Part shown: positions 15,825-24,741 of the stretch, piece by piece
How the letters are laid out: each line of letters starts with the position of its first letter
Numbering within the stretch: the first letter of the stretch is position 1
Assembly (NCBI GenBank): GCA_938048735.1
Contig: CALIUM010000017.1
Location: forward strand, 1 to 42,334
From: an uncultured archaeon
Lineage (GTDB): Archaea > Thermoproteota > Bathyarchaeia > TCS64
Length of the DNA: 42,334 nt
Direction of reading: 5' to 3'
The notes under the pieces: model-generated
What the model saw: the letters and a program-made list of their open reading frames with translations, nothing else
What the model was told of the DNA's origin: nothing
Databases searched by the model: none
Program-made: the position numbers and the translations under genes

Positions 15825-18173
15825 TCATCCCTTCTCTCTCAGAGCCTTTAGGATCCTGTCTGGGGTTATTGGGAGCTCGTAGAACCTAACTCCAAGGGCG
15901 TTTGAGATGGCGTTGGCCACCGCAGCGGCCGCAGGGTTCTTGGCCGCCTCCCCCAGCCCCTTTGCCCCGAAGGGGCCTGTTGGCTCATGGGTCTCCACGA
16001 AGAAGACCTTGAAATCCTCCACATCGGGCATGTCCGCGGCCGTTGGCACCTTATAGTCTGTTATGTATCCCCTGCACAGTAGGTCTCCGGTCTCGGGGTC
16101 GTAGGGTGTGTCCTCCAGCACCGCGAGGCCCCAGCCCATGGCGAAGCCCCCGTGGATCTGGCCCTCCGCTAGGTCGGGGTTTATGACGGTGCCTATGTCG
16201 GCTCCCGCCACAACCCTTACCGGCCTCACCCTCCCAGTCGAGGTGTCCACCTCGACCTCGGCGAAGAAGGCTGTGAAGTGGGGTGGGCAGCTCCCGGGCC
16301 TGAAGCTCACCGCCGAGGCTATGGTCCCCCAGTTCTTATGCCTGGCCATGGTTGTGAGATCTCCTATGGTGATCTCCTTCCCCTCGACCCCCCTGGCGTA
16401 GATTATCCCCTGCCCAAGCTCCTCGTCAGGCCTTATCTCGAGGGCGTGGGGGTAGGCGTCGAGAACCCTCGCCGCCAGTTCCAGGAGCTTCCCCTTGACC
16501 TCCCTCGCGGCCCTGAGGGCTGCCCCTCCACCGGCGTATACACCTCTTGAGGCGTGGGTGCATACATCATATAGGGTCGTCTGTGTATCGGCCGCTACTA
16601 TGTTGACGACCTCAAGGGGTACTCCAAGCTCCTCGGCTATTATCTTGGCGTGGGCCTCTAGGGAGCCTCCCCCTTGGTCCACCATTGCGGTGATGTAGTC
16701 GATGGTTCCATCCTCGTTGACCTTAAGTATGGCCCCAGAGTAGTCGACGACGGTGCCTGGGACCGCGGCACCCGCGCTTGAGGTGTGGAACCCCCTTCCA
16801 AGGCCGATGCCGCGTCGGTATCTCCCCCTCTGCTCCCCGGGTTTGGGCCTCTTATCCCAACCTATCAGCTCAGCTCCCCTCCTGAGGATCTCCTCAACCC
16901 CGCAGCTCTCTATGACCGACTTCACGGTTGGGCCCTGACCCCAGAATATGTCCCCTTTGCCCACATAGTTCTTGAGGCGGAACTCTAGGGGATCCATACC
17001 CACGGCCTCAGCCAACTCATCCACCATGGACTCTACCATCCATGTGGTCTGGGGGTTTCCATAACCCCTCATGGCGCAGGAGGGCACCTTGTTAGTGTAG
17101 ATGGCCCTTCCCCTATACCTCTTACTTGGGAGCTTGTAGAGGGAGACCCACCAACCCACAACACAGCCTAGGAGGGGGTAGGCCTGAACCTGGTGGGCAC
17201 CTATATCCATCACCATGTCGAGCTCCCCAGCTGTGAGCCTCCCATCCCTCTTGGCCCCCAGCTTAAGCCTGAAGATCATCTGGTAGGATGAGTGGTCGTG
17301 CATGTCCTCCTCCCTGGTGTAGGCCAGCTTGACGGGCCTCCCCGCCTTTAGGGCCAGGGCGACGGCGATGGGCACAACGAGGTTTGTGTGGATGCTTGAG
17401 CCGAAGCTCCCCCCTAAAGGTAGCCTATAAACCCTTATCCTGCTCGTCGGTATGCCGAATATCTCGTGTATTAGGAGTCTAGTGTTATGTATGGTCTGGG
17501 TCGTGCACCAGATCGAGACCCCCCCATCCGGCTCAGGGTTTACGAGGGCCGACTTCACCTCAAGCTGGCTGTGGTAGCGCCTGCTCGTCCTGTACTCCCT
17601 CTCCAGAACCACGTCGGCCTCTCCGAACCCCTTCTCCACATCCCCCTCAGCGACCTCCAAGCGGCATGCGAGGTTCCCCTCAACCCTCACCTCCTCGTCC
17701 CCCAGAAGGATGGTCTCGTGGAGCTGGGGCCCCCCAGGCCTCATCGAGTCCAGGGGGTCTAATATGGGCTCAAGGACCTCATACTCCACCCTTATCGATT
17801 CAAGCGCCCTCTGGGCCTCCTCCTCAGACTCGGCGGCCACCGCTGCGATGGGCTCCCCAACATATAATGGCCTATCTGTGAGGACAAGCCAGTCTTTATA
17901 GGTTGCCTCAGGGGTGCTGACAAGCCTGGGGCAGAACCTGACCCTCGGGATATCCCTGAAGGTGATGACCGTGGCCCCCAATCCCTCAGCCTCGGAGACA
18001 TCGATCGATCTCACCCTTGCGTGGGGGTAGGGGCTCTTCAAAACCCTGGCGTGAAGCATATTCCTCAGGTAATAATCGGATGCATACCTCTCGAGGCCTC
18101 TAACCCTGGCGAGGCCATCCTTCCTCGCCGTTCTCTCCCCCAGCACCCTGAAACTCTTCCCGGACATCGACAA
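15825..18173 (-). CDS. Molybdenum hydroxylase, large (molybdopterin-binding) subunit 2, xanthine dehydrogenase/CoxL family
   Basis: A 782-residue catalytic subunit, first gene of a leftward operon. It has the hammerhead domain (15-135), the cofactor motif in variant form GGSFGSS (254-260, the usual Lys replaced by Ser), CAMRGYGNPQ in the middle, and the catalytic Glu in GLGEAA (E742, Ala instead of the usual Pro). These differences from the first copy (GGAFGKK, GVGEPA) imply a different substrate. The AMRGYGNPQ segment resembles the xanthine dehydrogenase / 4-hydroxybenzoyl-CoA reductase branch rather than CO dehydrogenase. The start is ATG at 18171-18173; a second Met two codons later is also possible. 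Confidence 0.93.
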   Translation of the reverse strand: MSMSGKSFRVLGERTARKDGLARVRGLERYASDYYLRNMLHARVLKSPYPHARVRSIDVSEAEGLGATVITFRDIPRVRFCPRLVSTPEATYKDWLVLTDRPLYVGEPIAAVAAESEEEAQRALESIRVEYEVLEPILDPLDSMRPGGPQLHETILLGDEEVRVEGNLACRLEVAEGDVEKGFGEADVVLEREYRTSRRYHSQLEVKSALVNPEPDGGVSIWCTTQTIHNTRLLIHEIFGIPTSRIRVYRLPLGGSFGSSIHTNLVVPIAVALALKAGRPVKLAYTREEDMHDHSSYQMIFRLKLGAKRDGRLTAGELDMVMDIGAHQVQAYPLLGCVVGWWVSLYKLPSKRYRGRAIYTNKVPSCAMRGYGNPQTTWMVESMVDELAEAVGMDPLEFRLKNYVGKGDIFWGQGPTVKSVIESCGVEEILRRGAELIGWDKRPKPGEQRGRYRRGIGLGRGFHTSSAGAAVPGTVVDYSGAILKVNEDGTIDYITAMVDQGGGSLEAHAKIIAEELGVPLEVVNIVAADTQTTLYDVCTHASRGVYAGGGAALRAAREVKGKLLELAARVLDAYPHALEIRPDEELGQGIIYARGVEGKEITIGDLTTMARHKNWGTIASAVSFRPGSCPPHFTAFFAEVEVDTSTGRVRPVRVVAGADIGTVINPDLAEGQIHGGFAMGWGLAVLEDTPYDPETGDLLCRGYITDYKVPTAADMPDVEDFKVFFVETHEPTGPFGAKGLGEAAKNPAAAAVANAISNALGVRFYELPITPDRILKALREKG

Positions 18174-18325
18174 AAGAGAAGTTACAAGCAGCCATTAAAA
18201 GGGTTGCTTGACCCCCTATGAAAGGCTAGAAATCGAGTGGGAAAATGAATGTAATATTTTAATAGTTAATAGAGAATTAAAGAGCATTAAGAATTAAAGG
18301 GGATCATGACCCTTGAGGGCTAAAA

Positions 18326-18899
18326 ATGCGTCGTAGAGGTTTCGATGATAACTCTTCGATATCGGGGTTCTTCCGCTTTACCTTCCTCGATCTCACGATC
18401 ATCATCATATTCAGTTCCCTTGGAGGAGCCTTAAGCGTCCCAATAGGGCATCTGGGAAACTTCTTGAAGACATTGCCCGGCCTCCCCCTTGGAACTTCCC
18501 AGATCCTCTCTGGGATCCATGTCCTATGGATAATCCTCTCGGTGGGGTTGACGAGGAAGGCCGGCTCAGGGACCTTAACAGGGCTTTTGAGGGGGCTCGT
18601 CGAGCTCTTCAAGCTGAGCTTTCATGGGGTCCTCGTCGTCATATCCATGGTCGAGGGGTTGATCGCCGACCTTGTTTTCACCGCGATAAGAAAGATAACC
18701 ACGGTTTCACCTGCCTTGCAGGTGTCATATCCTCCTCGAACAACACATTCATAATTAAATATATAATTATGCCGACCTTCCATTAAGCATCTTCACTTTT
18801 ATGTATGTTTTATCCTTCATCTCAGGGATCTTCTTCGCTGGATATGTTGGAAGAAGGGGCTTAATCATCGCGGATAGGTTGTTAAAAAGAGTTCTTTGA
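18326..18899 (+). pseudogene. Broken ECF-type transporter substrate-binding membrane protein (YkoE-like)
   Basis: The first frame (18326-18700) encodes the start of a membrane protein like YkoE/ECF S components: FTFLDLTIIIIFSSLGGAL, then LSVPIGHLGNFLKTLPG, a TM near LSGIHVLWIILSVGL, and LTGLLRGLVELF. The hydrophobic sequence then continues in other frames: FTCLAGVISSSNNTF to about 18780, then LSIFTFMYVLSFISGIFFAG and LIIADRLLKRVL up to TGA 18897-18899. Two frameshifts, near 18690-18700 and near 18780, split what should be one protein of about 190 residues. Either the gene is decayed or the sequence has base errors there. If functional, it would import a vitamin or similar small substrate with an ECF ATPase module, which is not in this window. 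Confidence 0.65.
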
Positions 18900-19112
18900 C
18901 TACGAGATGTTCATAATTTAACCAGTAGAATAAGGTGGTGGACCTGATTAAAAATCTAGAAATATTTAAAAGATTATAATTTTTATAATTACCAGGTATT
19001 AAAATATTTTAATTGAGGAGAATGCCCGAGGGAGAGGAAAATAGAACATGCTGCAAAATGTTTATTAGCAAATCTCTTTCCCTTTGAAAGACCAATCCGG
19101 AGGGCACAGCGG

Positions 19113-20333
19113 TTGAGGGGAAAGGCTAACTTCTATGTGCTTCTTCTATCCATGGTCTCCCTCTGGGTGACCAGCTCAACCATCTATATGGTCCTCCCAA
19201 TATATTTCAAGGATTCTGGGCTCTCAGCGTCGGATATAGGCCTTCTGATAGCCCTCGGAACCCTTCCTGGATCCTTCAGCGCCTTCATCGCCGGATGGCT
19301 ATCCGATAGGATAGGAAGGAAACCCATACTCATCCTTGGGCTGTTCCTCTACTCCTCATGCTTCCTGCTCTTCTACTTCTTCAAGGGCTTCTGGTTCTTC
19401 GCTGTAACGAGGTTCATAGAGGGGGTCAGCTATTATGTCATACCCCCCGTTGCGACCGCCATCATCTCAGACCTCTTCCCCCCGGAGGGGAGGGGGCAGG
19501 CCATGGGCCTTTACCAGAGCGCAGGGAGCGTGGGGAGAATCACTGGGCCGTTGATCGCGGGTGCACTGTTGTCCTCCTCCACCTCGTTCAGCTCCTACTT
19601 CCTATTCTGCAGCCTCTCAGTATTCGTAGCGGCTGTCTCGGCGACCATCCTGGTGAAGGAGACCTTACCCCATGAAACGGTCCACCAGCCTAGCCGGTGG
19701 GCCGGGTTGAGGGGTTTTAGGAGTTCCCTATCCAAGATGGAGAGGCCCATTGTTGCTTTCTATACCGCCTCCTTTGTCCAGTCGCTAGGGCGGACCGGCG
19801 TAGCCCCGCTGATATCTGTCTTCCTCCACGAGAGGATCGTGGGGATCGGCTGGATGGAGATGAGCCTCCTATTCAGCATCCCACAGGTCATCCCCTTGGT
19901 TCTCTCACCCATCGCCGGGAGGCTCTCGGACAGGATAGGGCGGAAGATGCTGCTTATAGGCTCGATCATAGGCCTCTCAATAGTTATGATCCTTTATGTG
20001 AATTGTGGAACATTCAGCCAAGCCCTAATCCTGAGGGGGGCGGAGGCTTTCTTCCACTCCTTCACCATGACCCTCAGCACGGCCTACATAGCCGACCTTC
20101 TGACGGCTCTGGGACATCAGAGGAGGTCAGGGATGGGGTTGGGACTACACCAATTCCTCACCATCGAGACATCCACTTTAGGCACAATATACGGAGGCTA
20201 CGTCGTCGAATCATTCGGCTTCAACACCCTATTCCAGGTAGCCTCCATCCTCTTAGTATCCGGCTCGCTGCTACTGACGAGAGTCCCTGAGCCCCGAACC
20301 CTGATGAGGAGAGAGGCCATACAGAGAGAATAA
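19113..20333 (+). CDS. Major facilitator superfamily transporter
   Basis: A 406-residue, 12-helix MFS permease of the inner membrane. The cytoplasmic loop motif GWLSDRIGRKP is at 61-71 and is repeated in the second half as GRLSDRIGRKM, giving the two-domain pseudo-symmetry of the family. The start is TTG at 19113, supported by a GGAGG nine bases upstream. Drug efflux and metabolite export members share this pattern; the substrate cannot be told. It is monocistronic by spacing. Confidence 0.88.
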   Translation: MRGKANFYVLLLSMVSLWVTSSTIYMVLPIYFKDSGLSASDIGLLIALGTLPGSFSAFIAGWLSDRIGRKPILILGLFLYSSCFLLFYFFKGFWFFAVTRFIEGVSYYVIPPVATAIISDLFPPEGRGQAMGLYQSAGSVGRITGPLIAGALLSSSTSFSSYFLFCSLSVFVAAVSATILVKETLPHETVHQPSRWAGLRGFRSSLSKMERPIVAFYTASFVQSLGRTGVAPLISVFLHERIVGIGWMEMSLLFSIPQVIPLVLSPIAGRLSDRIGRKMLLIGSIIGLSIVMILYVNCGTFSQALILRGAEAFFHSFTMTLSTAYIADLLTALGHQRRSGMGLGLHQFLTIETSTLGTIYGGYVVESFGFNTLFQVASILLVSGSLLLTRVPEPRTLMRREAIQRE

Positions 20334-20422
20334 ACCAATTCGCCTTCCAGATCACTATCGAGACCGGAAAACTAGTATTGGATATTTATATCCATCAGCC
20401 TAAAGACCCATTCCTCATCCCA

Positions 20423-21688
20423 TCATCGCATGATCAGGTGTGGAGCCCTCTCCTTGATAATGGGCTTCAGCTCCTTTATGCTCAGCCATACAGCTTCGAG
20501 GGCTCTCTCAATTTCCTCTCTTGTCGTCGCCGTTGAGAAGTTAGGATGGGCTCGGATGTAGATCCCCCTGTTCATAAGGTCTAGGGAGAAGATGCATTCC
20601 AGAACCCTGTCCCCGCTGGATGCCGTCCTATAGTCAACAACCTTCTCCCCAGTCCAGGTTATGTTGAATAGGGAGCCAACCCCGTCTGCATGGGCTGCGA
20701 CGCCCTCCTCTTCCATGATCCTCCTCAGCCCCTCCCTCATACCCTCCCCAAGGTCTTCCAACATTTTATATGCCGATGGGGTCAACTCCCTCATAACGGC
20801 GAGGCCTGCGGCCATAGCTATGGGATGGGCATTAAAGGTGCCAGAATACCCCATCTTTGGGAGTTTGAGTGCTGGAAACTCGGATTGAGGTATAATTAAG
20901 GGCTCCATCACATCCTCTGTTGAGGTGTACGCCCCTATAGGGAAGCCCCCTCCTATTATCTTTCCAAGCGTCGTTATATCAGGGACCACTCCGTAGAGCC
21001 TCTGGGCACCTCCTAGGCTCAGCCTGAAGGAGATGACCTCATCGAAGATTAGGAGGATGCCCAGCTGCTCGGTAAGCTCTCTTATGGACTGTAGGAAGCC
21101 GGGTTTCGGTGGGATATCTCTCTGAACAGGCTCGACTATGATCGCGGCGAGTTCATCTCTATGCCTCCTGATGAGGGTCTCAGACACCTCCGCATCATTA
21201 TATGGCAGAATTAAGGTATTCTCTAGAACTCCCCTAGGGTTCCCGTTGTGTTGAGGAACCGAACTGGGCTCCGAATCTGGTCCAGCTAGGCCAAGAGGGG
21301 GTGAGACGCTTATATCGACGGTGTCCCAGGAGCCATGGTAGGCCCCCTCATACTTGGCTATCTTCCCTGTATAGCACCGGGCCAACATTATCGCCTGCAT
21401 GTTAACCTCCGTCCCGGAGGGGGTGAACCTGATCATATCGGCCCCCTTCACCTCTGTCAGCTTGAGTTCAACCTCGCTGGGAGTTCCGAGCACGGTTCCC
21501 CTCCCGAGCTGCTCTCGAACCGCCTCCAGAACCCTGGGATGATTATGGCCAAGGATGAGCGTGGTGTTGTTGAAGTCTATCCTCTCATTGCCGTCGACGT
21601 CAAATATGCGGGAGCCCTTTCCGGCTGCCATATAGACGGGGAAAGGGGGATAATATAAGACATTCCGGGTAGATCCACCTGGGAGCAT
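20423..21688 (-). CDS. Class-III aminotransferase, glutamate-1-semialdehyde aminomutase-like
   Basis: A 421-residue PLP enzyme. The PLP lysine is K243 in TTLGKIIGGGFPIGAY; FDEVIS (D216, E217) contacts the cofactor ring; SGTEVNMQAIMLAR at 91-104 and EGAYHGSWDT at 114-123 bind phosphate and substrate. It resembles glutamate-1-semialdehyde 2,1-aminomutase, but archaeal genomes carry many amino-acid or beta-amino-acid aminotransferases of this type, and no haem biosynthesis genes are near. Directly upstream of the ATG, in the same frame, lies SSRALYDRAGG, which is the normal family N-terminus, but it has no start codon and the frame stops about 20 codons up. The N-terminus is probably truncated or frameshifted. 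Confidence 0.82.
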   Translation of the reverse strand: MLPGGSTRNVLYYPPFPVYMAAGKGSRIFDVDGNERIDFNNTTLILGHNHPRVLEAVREQLGRGTVLGTPSEVELKLTEVKGADMIRFTPSGTEVNMQAIMLARCYTGKIAKYEGAYHGSWDTVDISVSPPLGLAGPDSEPSSVPQHNGNPRGVLENTLILPYNDAEVSETLIRRHRDELAAIIVEPVQRDIPPKPGFLQSIRELTEQLGILLIFDEVISFRLSLGGAQRLYGVVPDITTLGKIIGGGFPIGAYTSTEDVMEPLIIPQSEFPALKLPKMGYSGTFNAHPIAMAAGLAVMRELTPSAYKMLEDLGEGMREGLRRIMEEEGVAAHADGVGSLFNITWTGEKVVDYRTASSGDRVLECIFSLDLMNRGIYIRAHPNFSTATTREEIERALEAVWLSIKELKPIIKERAPHLIMR

Positions 21689-21879
21689 ACCCCCAGCCCT
21701 ATCATATAGAGCCCTAGAAGATGGAGTCTGTCGGAGATATCCTCAACTACCTTCATAACCACGAGATCATGATTCATGACTGACATTATTAGTTTTATTA
21801 TCGAGTTGAAGTAGACTTCTAATATTCCAGTTAAATTGGGGTGAGTGGAAAATCTCCAGGTGAAAAATCATATGATTGT

Positions 21880-22569
21880 TTAGAGGGATGTAAATTCCTC
21901 TAATATCCTCCGTACTTTTATGAATATGTCCATCCAATCCTCCCATTTGAGCTTCCCCGTGAGGGTGTTCTGCCTACTTGGATGGTAGGATGTCATCAGG
22001 TGTGGCTGGCCACATCCAAGATCATAAAGGGCTCCATGTGTAAACATCGGCCTTCGGCCTGCTTTGGGGGTCACATGCCCCAGGTAGGCGTTGAAGGCCA
22101 CCCTTCCCAGGGTTAGGACAAGCCTTACATCTCTCAGAAGCCTCAACTCCTTGGACAGGTATGTAGAGCAGTTCTCGATCTCCTCCCTCAGAGGCTTGTT
22201 GCCTGGGGGAGCGCAGCGGACAACCGCTGTTATATAGGTGGACTTCAGCTTCAGCCCATCCTCCCTGCTCACGCTTGTGGGCTGGTTGGCAAGGCCAACC
22301 TCGTAGAGCGCCCTGATGAGCCAATCCCCTGAGCCATTCCCCGTGAACATCCTGCCCGTCCTGTTCCCTCCATGGGCCGCAGGGGCCAGGCCGATCACTA
22401 GGAGGGTGGCATGGGGATCGCCGAAGCCTGGGAGAGGCCTACCCCAGTAGTTCCATTCCCTGTAAGCCCTCCTCTTCACCCTCGCTACCTCCTCGCAGTA
22501 GGCCCTCAGCCTTGGACACCTCTTGCAGTTGACAACCCTTTCAGCCAGCTCCCTGAGCGCGGCCTCCAT
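21880..22569 (-). CDS. Uracil-DNA glycosylase, 4Fe-4S family 5 (UDGb) type
   Basis: A 229-residue base-excision repair enzyme that removes uracil and other deaminated bases from DNA. Cluster ligands are C15, C18, C119 and C134 (NCKRCPRL; VRCAPPGNKP; NCSTYL). Motif 1 is GLAPAAHGGNRTGRMF (60-75), which lacks the polar catalytic residue of family 4 and is the signature of family 5 enzymes such as the Pyrobaculum UDGb. Motif 3 is SYHPSRQNT (194-202). Start ATG at 22567-22569. Monocistronic. Confidence 0.92.
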   Translation of the reverse strand: MEAALRELAERVVNCKRCPRLRAYCEEVARVKRRAYREWNYWGRPLPGFGDPHATLLVIGLAPAAHGGNRTGRMFTGNGSGDWLIRALYEVGLANQPTSVSREDGLKLKSTYITAVVRCAPPGNKPLREEIENCSTYLSKELRLLRDVRLVLTLGRVAFNAYLGHVTPKAGRRPMFTHGALYDLGCGQPHLMTSYHPSRQNTLTGKLKWEDWMDIFIKVRRILEEFTSL

Positions 22570-22665
22570 GGCTCCTCCACCATGTTTAAACTCTTGGGAA
22601 ATTGCTGTTCACTCTCGGAGCCCCAGAACCTATAGCGAGAAGGTTAAAATAATTCCTGGTGGTGA

Positions 22666-22995
22666 ATGGAGTTAGCCTTGGTCTCCATGAGCGATCTCCT
22701 GGCTCCGTTGGTCTTCCAGGTTGGAGCTGGCGGCATAGCCGGGTTCATCGTGGGATACGCCTTGAAGAAGCTAGCTAGACTAGTTGCAGTCATCGCAGGC
22801 ATTTTCTTCGTCATCCTGCTCTATCTGAGCTATATAGGCATCATAAACATAAATTATGATAAGCTCATTGAGGCCTTGAAGGGGTTGACGGGACAGGCTG
22901 GGGGCGCGGCTGGTCTGGTTACACCCATAGTTGCGAACCTCCCCTTTGCAGCTACCTTCATGGCTGGGCTTGGGTTAGGGTTGAAGATGGGTTAG
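22666..22995 (+). CDS. FUN14 family membrane protein
   Basis: A 109-residue protein with the FUN14 pattern: N-terminal glycine-rich GAGGIAGFIVGYALKKLAR, a TM at LVAVIAGIFFVILLYLSYIG, the conserved IININYDKLIEAL, and a C-terminal TM with PIVANLPFAATFMAGLGLGLKMG. The start is ATG 22666 after GGTGG; a second Met at residue 8 is an alternative. Archaeal FUN14 homologues have no known function. It is convergent with the nicotinate phosphoribosyltransferase, overlapping it by four bases at the 3' ends. Confidence 0.85.
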   Translation: MELALVSMSDLLAPLVFQVGAGGIAGFIVGYALKKLARLVAVIAGIFFVILLYLSYIGIININYDKLIEALKGLTGQAGGAAGLVTPIVANLPFAATFMAGLGLGLKMG

Positions 22996-24200
22996 ACTGT
23001 GGGGCATTCGCGAGTTAAGAGCCTCTTGAGCTGTTCTAGGACGTATCCCCTTATCCTCTTGGGCTCTGGAAGATCAGCCACTATATCGCCTCCTTTTATC
23101 AGGGGCTTGAGCATCGGCTCGGTCTCTCCATCGCAGCCTGGGCAGCTTGGGGGCTCACTCCCCCACGGCTTGACCAGGTCGATGAGGCATCTTGGGCACC
23201 TGTATACCTGCTTCTTTCCCCCGAGCTTACCCCTCTTGGCCGCCGGCCTCCCCTCGACCTCAACTATGTCTAGGGCGAAGTCGACTGTTGGGGCGTTGCT
23301 CACCCAGGTTCCAACTCCGAAGGCGTCAGCCCCCGCCTCCCCTAGAACCTTCACGGCCTCATCGTCTAGGCCCCCTGAGACGAAGATCTTGACGTGTTTG
23401 TAGCCTCTGATGTCGAGCTCCCATCTCACCTCCCTCACGATCTCTGCGAAGTTCCCCTTCCTGGACCCTGGAGTATCCAGTCTAACCCCTTGAAGCCTCT
23501 CCCCCAGCGCCTCAGCTGCCATGATCGCCTCAGTCTTCTCATCGAAGTATGTGTCCACCAAGGCTATCCTGGGCACTTCAGGCTCCATAACCTCGTGGAA
23601 GGCCCTCCATGCTGATGTCTGGTCTCCGAGGGCTATTATCAGGGCGTGGGGCATAGTCCCCATAGGCTTCTCCCCGATGACCTCCGCCCCTATTAGGCTT
23701 GAGACCCCATCCATACCCCCTATATAGGCGGCTCTATCTATCGCGGGTGCTAGGGCTGGATGCATCCTCCTTATCCCGAAGGAGACCGTGAGCCTCTTCC
23801 CAGCGGCCAGTCTCACCCTCGCGGCCCTAGTCGCCACCCCTGACTCCTGGCATAGGAGGCCCAGCATGGGGGTCTCCATCAAGCAGAAGTCGGCGTATGC
23901 CCCCTCAACCAGTAGAACCGGCTCTCTAAACCCTCTATGGTCCCATGGGTGGAAGATGCTCCCCTCGGGCATGGAGTACACATCGATCGGGATTCCCTCC
24001 AGGAGGTGGGCCACCTCCTCCACGCCGCAGAGAACTCCCCAGGGATGGCCGTCGGGGATGGCCCCAGAGGTGACCTCCGCCGCCACCCATACTCGATCCC
24101 TACCCTTAGCATGGAGAACCTCCTTCGTCCTGACGAAGTATATATCGGTAGTCCTCCCGCTCCTGATCTCCTCAGCCGTAGCTATGTGAAATTTCCTCAT
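22992..24200 (-). CDS. pncB: Nicotinate phosphoribosyltransferase
   Basis: A 402-residue enzyme converting nicotinate and PRPP to nicotinate mononucleotide in NAD salvage. The type II PRTase barrel shows SFGIRRMHP (140-148), DTYFDEKTEA (216-225), LDTPGSRKGN (241-250) and the phosphate-binding IFVSGGLDDE (272-281). The archaeal form has a C-terminal zinc ribbon, here C335-x2-C338 and C353-x2-C356. ATG at 24198-24200. A nicotinamidase-like gene at 24742-25272 lies upstream on the same strand and would supply its substrate. Confidence 0.92.
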   Translation of the reverse strand: MRKFHIATAEEIRSGRTTDIYFVRTKEVLHAKGRDRVWVAAEVTSGAIPDGHPWGVLCGVEEVAHLLEGIPIDVYSMPEGSIFHPWDHRGFREPVLLVEGAYADFCLMETPMLGLLCQESGVATRAARVRLAAGKRLTVSFGIRRMHPALAPAIDRAAYIGGMDGVSSLIGAEVIGEKPMGTMPHALIIALGDQTSAWRAFHEVMEPEVPRIALVDTYFDEKTEAIMAAEALGERLQGVRLDTPGSRKGNFAEIVREVRWELDIRGYKHVKIFVSGGLDDEAVKVLGEAGADAFGVGTWVSNAPTVDFALDIVEVEGRPAAKRGKLGGKKQVYRCPRCLIDLVKPWGSEPPSCPGCDGETEPMLKPLIKGGDIVADLPEPKRIRGYVLEQLKRLLTRECPTV

Positions 24201-24481
24201 GAGCTTCCCCTTAACCGTTATTGGATTATAGGTATCATAAGGATTTCGGATAGGCTGTTGAGATCTTATTAAAAACTCAGAAATTGTGCTTGTAATAATG
24301 CCTATAAAGAGAGCTTAAAAGAGTTAAAGCAAAATCCTCTAAACTTTTAATGAAAGGTTAATCAGGTTCTAATGGTTGTTTCCAATAGCGCCGTAAACTA
24401 GGCCCTAAAAGAGGGGCTTAGTTTTAAAAAGCGGGGCTCCTCACAGCCGAGAACTGAGCTATTTTCCTGGCGATGTGGGAA
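24201..24481. other. Intergenic region upstream of small Cys-rich gene
   Basis: About 280 bases without a coding frame. A TATA-like TTTTAAAAA at 24423-24431 is well placed to start a plus-strand transcript near 24452, giving the small Cys-rich gene an untranslated leader of roughly 80 bases. On the minus strand the AT-rich part near 24255-24300 may hold the promoter of the nicotinate phosphoribosyltransferase. No RNA gene is recognisable. Confidence 0.35.
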
Positions 24482-24526
24482 CTCCTTCCCGAGCTTTTTT
24501 ATAGTTCGCGGAGATCGGGGAAGGAG
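24482..24526 (+). promoter_or_regulatory. Hairpin that would hide the ribosome-binding site
   Basis: CTCCTTCC at 24482-24489 is perfectly complementary to GGAAGGAG at 24519-24526. The stem extends inward by CGA (24490-24492) with TCG (24515-24517) across one bulged G, leaving a loop of about 22 bases. The right arm contains the Shine-Dalgarno sequence AAGGAGGT (24521-24528) of the gene starting at 24534. If transcription starts upstream (TATA near 24423-24431), the folded leader would block translation. A second TATA-like TTTTTTATAG (24495-24504) lies in the loop and offers a different reading: a DNA dyad around a promoter. Confidence 0.5.
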
Positions 24527-24533
24527 GTAAGGC

Positions 24534-24683
24534 ATGTCCGGTTCAGGAGAGAAAAGCAGAGATGGGGTAGCTCAGTGTCCATTCTTCAGGAACTGGATGA
24601 CGCGGAAGGATGGGCTGTGTGGGCGTTGGCACATCTGCAAATTCAGGAGTGACGTAAGATGCCCAGCCAAAGGAGGGGCCTAA
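24534..24683 (+). CDS. 49-residue Cys-rich protein, unknown function
   Basis: ATG at 24534 follows a near-perfect Shine-Dalgarno AAGGAGGT. The product has C15, C29, C35 and C43 with H33 nearby (QCPFFRNW, GLCGRWHICKF, VRCPAKGG), a spacing that could bind one zinc or an iron-sulfur centre. Aromatic and basic residues dominate the rest. I recognise no family. A long predicted hairpin covers its ribosome-binding site. It lies on the opposite strand between the two NAD salvage genes. Confidence 0.6.
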   Translation: MSGSGEKSRDGVAQCPFFRNWMTRKDGLCGRWHICKFRSDVRCPAKGGA

Positions 24684-24741
24684 GCACATATGCGCCGAAC
24701 TGCGTAGAGGGGAGTAGAACCTCCCTGAGATTCCAATGGAA

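Noticed and set aside
8733-18173. Carbon monoxide dehydrogenase (cox) operons
   Set aside because: Neither large subunit shows the Cys-containing active-site loop of form I CoxL; both have xanthine-dehydrogenase-like motifs.
20423-21688. Haem biosynthesis gene hemL
   Set aside because: The enzyme is of this superfamily, but no other tetrapyrrole gene is nearby and many archaeal homologues are other aminotransferases, so the specific name is not justified.
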